Of a stretch of DNA of 36,443 nucleotides, positions 33,071 to 36,443 are shown one piece after another. The translations under genes were made by a program, and so were the position numbers. Below the pieces are notes generated by a model that made no database searches, was not told the origin of the DNA, and saw only the letters and a list, made by a program, of their open reading frames with translations. Location: contig NZ_JQEZ01000003.1 in the NCBI RefSeq assembly GCF_000743705.1, positions 846,179 through 882,621 of the forward strand, given 5' to 3'. Source of the DNA: Ruegeria halocynthiae. Its GTDB lineage: Bacteria > Pseudomonadota > Alphaproteobacteria > Rhodobacterales > Rhodobacteraceae. How positions within the stretch are numbered: position 1 is the stretch's first letter; each line of letters starts with the position of its first letter.

Positions 33071-35119
33071 ATGATTGAATTTAAAGGGACATTGACGACT
33101 GGATCCGTAAATTTTGATCGCGGAATTCGCGATTTGGTCTCAATTGAGTTTGGAGCGGAACCTTATCTTTATAGCACTTCCGGCTCCGGCTCCGGTGGCG
33201 GATTGGTGGTTTGGCAATTAAGTAACGATGATGTTCCCACCCTCTTCGATTCTCAAGTGATTGATTCAAATCTTTCGCTAGATGGCGACCTGACTATAGA
33301 AGTCGCAGACTTACTTGGTGAAGACTTACTTGTTCTGGACATTAGCTCATCGGGGTCAATACTTGGATATAGTCTAGAACCGACTGGAATGATCGGTGAG
33401 GCACAGCAGTTTCAATTGCCGTCAGAAGGCGGTGGAACCACGTTGTTGGCCAGCTACTCTTCCGGTGACACGGAATTTATCGTCGTAGCGACAGACGGTG
33501 GAAGCCAAATTACTGCGTATCGTGTCGGACCTACCGGCACCTTTACTGAAGTGGATGTTGAAATTGGACGCCCGGCCTTTTTGGATACAGTTGAAACTGC
33601 CTCCAATACGTTAGTTGTATCGGCAGATTCATCATCTCACTCAGTGGTCACATACCAAACCGACACCGAGACAGGAGAGTTGACCCTAGTAGACAACTCC
33701 AATGCGACTTCGCACTTGGCGCTGAATACCCCGAGCTCAATGGAAGTAATCCAGGCGCATGGTAGCTCTTGGGTACTTGTGGCAGGGTCGGGCAGCAACT
33801 CCATTTCAGTGATGGAGCTCGGTTCCGATGGAAGTCTCTTGCCGACAGATCATGTGCTGGACAGTTTCGGCACGAAGTTCAATTTCATTCAAGATATCGC
33901 AGCCATCAATGTAGGTGATCAAGTTTTTGTTTTCGCAGGGGGTGACGACGACGGAATAAGCCTGTTTGCGTTGGTGCCGGGTGGTCAATTGGTGCACTTG
34001 GAAACGGTGGAAGGCACTGCTGAAAATGGGTTGGGAGGCGTCGACACTCTCTCGGTGGCTCAGGTCGGCAATGAATTGCAAGTGTTTGCGGCCAATCAAC
34101 AACAGGACGGTATCTCACAATTCTCTGTGTCGCTAGACAACTTGGGAAGTGTCATCGAAGGCGACAGTATTCAATCAGGAACAAACCGCGATGACATACT
34201 TCTTGGTATGGGTGGTTCGACGCTTCTCGCCGGGGGGGGAGATGACATACTGGTTGCTGGAAGTGGGACTACGGTCATGGCGGGTGGTGAGGGGTCCGAC
34301 ATTTTTGTGGTGCAAAACGGGAGTAGAACTACCATTATCACTGATTTTGAAGTGGGTGTCGACCGGTTAGACTTATCTGATTTCGGGCAGCTACGTTTCC
34401 CAAACCAGTTGGGTTTCACACCTACTGATGACGGGGCCCAAATAGACTTTCTGGGTCAAACAATAACCCTCCAAAGCGCAGACGGCGGTTCGCTTTCACA
34501 AGTTGATGTACTTAAGGACTTCTTTGATGTACCTATTCGCTTGCCGAATGGCCCCAACGAGAATTCTTTCGATGCAGTTAGTTCTTCGGGAGTAACCGGA
34601 TTGGTAACCGTGAGTTCTGCTGAAGACAATCCTGGAATTCGGAATGCAGAAGTTCACTTCGTTCAAGACGGAAGTGCGCCCATTGTCGTGCAAGCTGATG
34701 GTCAGGGTCAATTTGACCTACAACTACCGGTTGGCTTGCAGGAAGGTCATATAGAAATCATAAAGTCCTACTCGACTGAAAGCCAAGAAATCGATGCATA
34801 TGATGCCCTGCAAGCGTTACGTATGTCGGTCGGCTTAGATCCGACTTGGGGGACCGCTCAGCCTGAAAACTACATTGCCGCAGATATCAACGGAGACGGA
34901 TCGGTTGACGCATCGGATGCGCTTGTTATTCTGCGTATCTCAGTGGGGTTGTCGGTAGATAATGATCCGGAGTGGGTCTTCTTAGATTCCAGTACGGACC
35001 TTTCGGGGGTTACAGCCGATGAAACGCACCATGACACAGAGATTGCGGTATTTGCGTTGGATGGGGATTTTTCGATTGAAACAACTTCTATCCTCCTAGG
35101 AAACGTGGAGCAGCTATAA
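33071..35119 (+). CDS. Beta-propeller-like protein with RTX and dockerin/EF-hand-like segments, probably secreted
   Basis: The protein has 682 residues from ATG 33071 (GAGGG nine bases ahead); a further upstream start is less likely. Residues about 1-365 are repeated beta-rich units of about 45-55 residues with recurring VVATDGG.., ..VFVFAGGDDDGISLFAL and LQVFAANQQQDGISQFSV, like a seven-bladed propeller. At about 370-415 short RTX-like turns appear (GAGG, GGGDDILVAGSG, GGEGSDIFVV), followed by ITDFEVGVDRLDLSDF, the usual RTX cap. At 573-632 two dockerin-like helices occur (YDALQALRMSVGLD; SDALVILRISVGLS), the second after the EF-hand loop DINGDGSVDASD. There is no signal peptide. A ligand or enzyme role cannot be told; an adhesin or matrix part is possible. 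Confidence 0.7.
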   Translation: MIEFKGTLTTGSVNFDRGIRDLVSIEFGAEPYLYSTSGSGSGGGLVVWQLSNDDVPTLFDSQVIDSNLSLDGDLTIEVADLLGEDLLVLDISSSGSILGYSLEPTGMIGEAQQFQLPSEGGGTTLLASYSSGDTEFIVVATDGGSQITAYRVGPTGTFTEVDVEIGRPAFLDTVETASNTLVVSADSSSHSVVTYQTDTETGELTLVDNSNATSHLALNTPSSMEVIQAHGSSWVLVAGSGSNSISVMELGSDGSLLPTDHVLDSFGTKFNFIQDIAAINVGDQVFVFAGGDDDGISLFALVPGGQLVHLETVEGTAENGLGGVDTLSVAQVGNELQVFAANQQQDGISQFSVSLDNLGSVIEGDSIQSGTNRDDILLGMGGSTLLAGGGDDILVAGSGTTVMAGGEGSDIFVVQNGSRTTIITDFEVGVDRLDLSDFGQLRFPNQLGFTPTDDGAQIDFLGQTITLQSADGGSLSQVDVLKDFFDVPIRLPNGPNENSFDAVSSSGVTGLVTVSSAEDNPGIRNAEVHFVQDGSAPIVVQADGQGQFDLQLPVGLQEGHIEIIKSYSTESQEIDAYDALQALRMSVGLDPTWGTAQPENYIAADINGDGSVDASDALVILRISVGLSVDNDPEWVFLDSSTDLSGVTADETHHDTEIAVFALDGDFSIETTSILLGNVEQL

Positions 35120-35754
35120 TTAGGTGACCGGACATTGGCCGCAGTATCGATGAATGGCCGCTATTTGTGTTGAGTCAGAAATGCTTGACGTTTGGGTCAG
35201 AAGTGAATGATGCGACTTGCTCATTTCTTAAGGTTTTTGCAGATGATTGAGTCAAAGATTCGTGACGTTCCACATATCCTGTAGAACGTCACACGACCCT
35301 GACCTAACCGTCATAGTTGGACCGGAAATCGGGTGAACGCTCAACATTGGAAGTCGCCCCAAAAGAATGATCCTTTTGGAAACGGAATGAAATCCGGAGC
35401 TGCAGGTCAGTTGTTGGAGCTCGAAATTGGTTCCACCCTTTGGATGACCTTGCTGCGGGCGGCGTAAAAGTCGTCCATCTTTGCCCTTCTTTTCGTAACG
35501 GAGGTAAGCGTCCGGCCTTGCTGCTCTGACGGGCCATACACCATCATCAAGGATTATGCTCGAGAGCTGTCAACGGCGGCGTAAAACCCGGCCATTGGGG
35601 CGGAGCAAAAGTAGGCCAGTTTGGCACACGGGCCTTGGGGCTTGCAGTCTTCAAATAGCAAGCACGGTCCAAGGCGCATTGGCCGCCAGGCCAATCACGT
35701 GAAGATCATTTTTCTGATTTTGCAAGGCGGGCGCGACTCTGGTGAAGGCGATAG
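35120..35754. other. 635-base stretch without a supported gene, holding IS-end-like repeats
   Basis: I see no convincing gene. GTGACGTTC (35262-35270) pairs with GAACGTCAC (35284-35292), a possible terminator for the propeller gene. The 12-mer GGCGGCGTAAAA occurs at 35458-35469 and at 35575-35586; the second follows TGTCAAC and leads into CGGCCATTGGGGCGGAGCAAAA, which resembles IS21-family termini as I remember them. A 77-codon antisense frame at 35304-35537 lacks a ribosome site. Confidence 0.5.
35262..35292. terminator. Hairpin downstream of the beta-propeller gene
   Basis: A nine-base perfect stem (35262-35270 / 35284-35292) has a 13-base loop and no T-run. It lies 143 bases after the stop, so the link to the gene is weak. 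Confidence 0.4.
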
Positions 35755-36007
35755 CTTGGCGAAGATTTTGAAGAACTGCTGGACAACCTGCAGCTGGCAA
35801 ATAGCGAGACAATTAGCCTTCGCTATGGGGAGGTCACTTCCGCCCTTAATCGCGAATTTCGAGACACTGAATCAAAAACAGCCAACAGTTTGCGGGTGGG
35901 CTCAATTGGGCGATTTACAGCCATCAACGGGGTGTCCGATCTCGACATGATATACATCATGCCCGCCTCCAAGTGGGACGGCTACAAAAACGGTGGGCAA
36001 TACAAAC
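35755..36007 (+). pseudogene. SMODS/CD-NTase nucleotidyltransferase (CBASS cyclase), N-terminal fragment cut by an IS
   Basis: An open frame of 84 codons (35755-36007) reads FEELLDNLQLANSETISLRY, then ALNREFRDTESKTANSLRVG, SIGRFTAINGVSDLDMIYIM and PASKWDGYKNGGQYKL. The GS...SDLD arrangement is the polymerase-beta-type active site of SMODS-domain CD-NTases, and the YxxxT.ALN.FR..ES pattern before it fits the same group as I know it. These enzymes make cyclic di- or trinucleotide signals for CBASS phage defence. The frame is stopped upstream by TAG (35752); AGC-TTG-GCG-AA before GATTTTGAA looks like a normal N-terminus (SLAKDFEE) with a one-base loss. At 36008 the IS3-family copy replaces the rest, so it is a pseudogene here. 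Confidence 0.78.
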
Positions 36008-36443
36008 TGTGTCCGTCGTCATATAAAATGGGACATCAGAGCGGCTTGATTATTGGAGGCTCTGGTTCGTTAACGTGATTGATTATGCGGCTTGTTTTTG
36101 ATGTTGCAAGCGGCGCTGTTGGATTGTCAGCTTCTTGATCTTTGCCCTTTCTCTGATGATGGCTTTGTCACGCCCGAAGTAGACGTCTGCCGGTGTGACG
36201 TTGTTCAGGCTCTCGTGGTATCGCTCGTTATTGTAGTAATCGACGAAAGCCTCGATCTGACGTTCCAGATCGCCGGGCAGGTAGTAGTTTTCCAGCAGAA
36301 CCCGGTTCTTCATGGTTTGATGCCAACGCTCGATCTTGCCCTGGGTTTGCGGGTGGAACGGAGCGCCGCGAACATGGCCCATCTTTTGGTCTTCCAGCCA
36401 TTCGGCCAAATCGCCGGAGATGTAACAGGACCCATTGTCACTC
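36008..36443 (-). mobile_element. IS3-family element, second copy (inverted, runs off the window)
   Basis: From 36008 (TGTCCGTCGTCA) the sequence is the reverse complement of the right part of the element at 23698-25207. Likeness ends exactly at the same terminal TGTCC, which fixes the IS boundary. Only the right 436 bases are inside the window. Confidence 0.93.
36083..36443 (-). CDS. IS3-family transposase OrfB, partial (5' end outside the window)
   Basis: The C-terminal 119 or so residues are present, from the second-Asp region (DNGSCY) through GKIERWHQTMK with the catalytic Glu to the end KQAA. The translation is the same as that of the first copy over this stretch. Confidence 0.92.
   Translation of the reverse strand, partial: SDNGSCYISGDLAEWLEDQKMGHVRGAPFHPQTQGKIERWHQTMKNRVLLENYYLPGDLERQIEAFVDYYNNERYHESLNNVTPADVYFGRDKAIIRERAKIKKLTIQQRRLQHQKQAA

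Noticed and set aside
35304..35537. 77-codon minus-strand ORF
   Set aside because: No ribosome site, no homology, overlaps one of the IS-end-like repeats.
23139..36443. CRISPR array or cas genes in the accessory region
   Set aside because: No regularly spaced 20-40 bp repeats or Cas-like proteins were seen; repeats here are IS copies and RTX-coding repeats.

Overview
The window looks like a chromosome segment from an alphaproteobacterium of the Rhodobacteraceae (Roseobacter group). I infer this from gene content and protein likeness: a PetP/PetR regulator pair, a three-subunit cytochrome bc1 operon whose heme-ligand numbering matches Rhodobacter capsulatus, type II lumazine synthase under an FMN riboswitch, and RTX/dockerin-like secreted proteins typical of marine roseobacters. 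No database search was possible.

Bases 1-1400 hold the end of an arginine deiminase/DDAH-superfamily gene, a decayed ABC substrate-binding gene, a cluster of TTAGTAGG repeats and the 3' end of a tRNA. Together these look like a recombination scar. Bases 1406-23138 are dense core genome. A minus-strand operon runs HDAC-like deacetylase, xseB, ispA, dxs (isoprenoid precursors). Next come petR-petP (minus) divergent from ilvE; an AraC regulator with a small membrane protein; a Tat-exported PhoD phosphatase; and a tiny Cys-rich ORF behind a perfect 12-bp hairpin. A second minus-strand run holds cobO, a DMT exporter, an HD hydrolase, aroC and riboswitch-controlled ribH. Then follow a GST, a PaiB-like flavin-binding protein that seems to start at ATT, a class I cytochrome c, petABC, the convergent pair dapF-mtaB, and tRNA-Lys(TTT).

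Immediately after tRNA-Lys the character changes to an AT-richer accessory region (23139-36443) full of insertion sequences: an IS3-family element at 23.7-25.2 kb with a second inverted copy starting at 36.0 kb; a chimeric IS3/IS481 wreck at 25.8-26.8 kb; and three near-identical 851-bp IS5-family (IS427-like) copies, two of them in tandem. Between these lie small unknown genes, several gene stumps and two large intact genes for probable type I-secreted proteins: a clan GH-A glycoside-hydrolase-like protein with a long RTX repeat tract, and a beta-propeller-like protein with RTX and dockerin/EF-hand-like sequences. The IS427-like copies flank the glycosidase gene like a composite transposon.

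The most notable hidden item is at 35755-36007. It is an IS-truncated reading frame with the GS...SDLD signature of a SMODS/CD-NTase nucleotidyltransferase, the signal-making enzyme of CBASS anti-phage systems. The rest of such a locus, if it survives, would lie beyond the IS copy that runs off the right edge.
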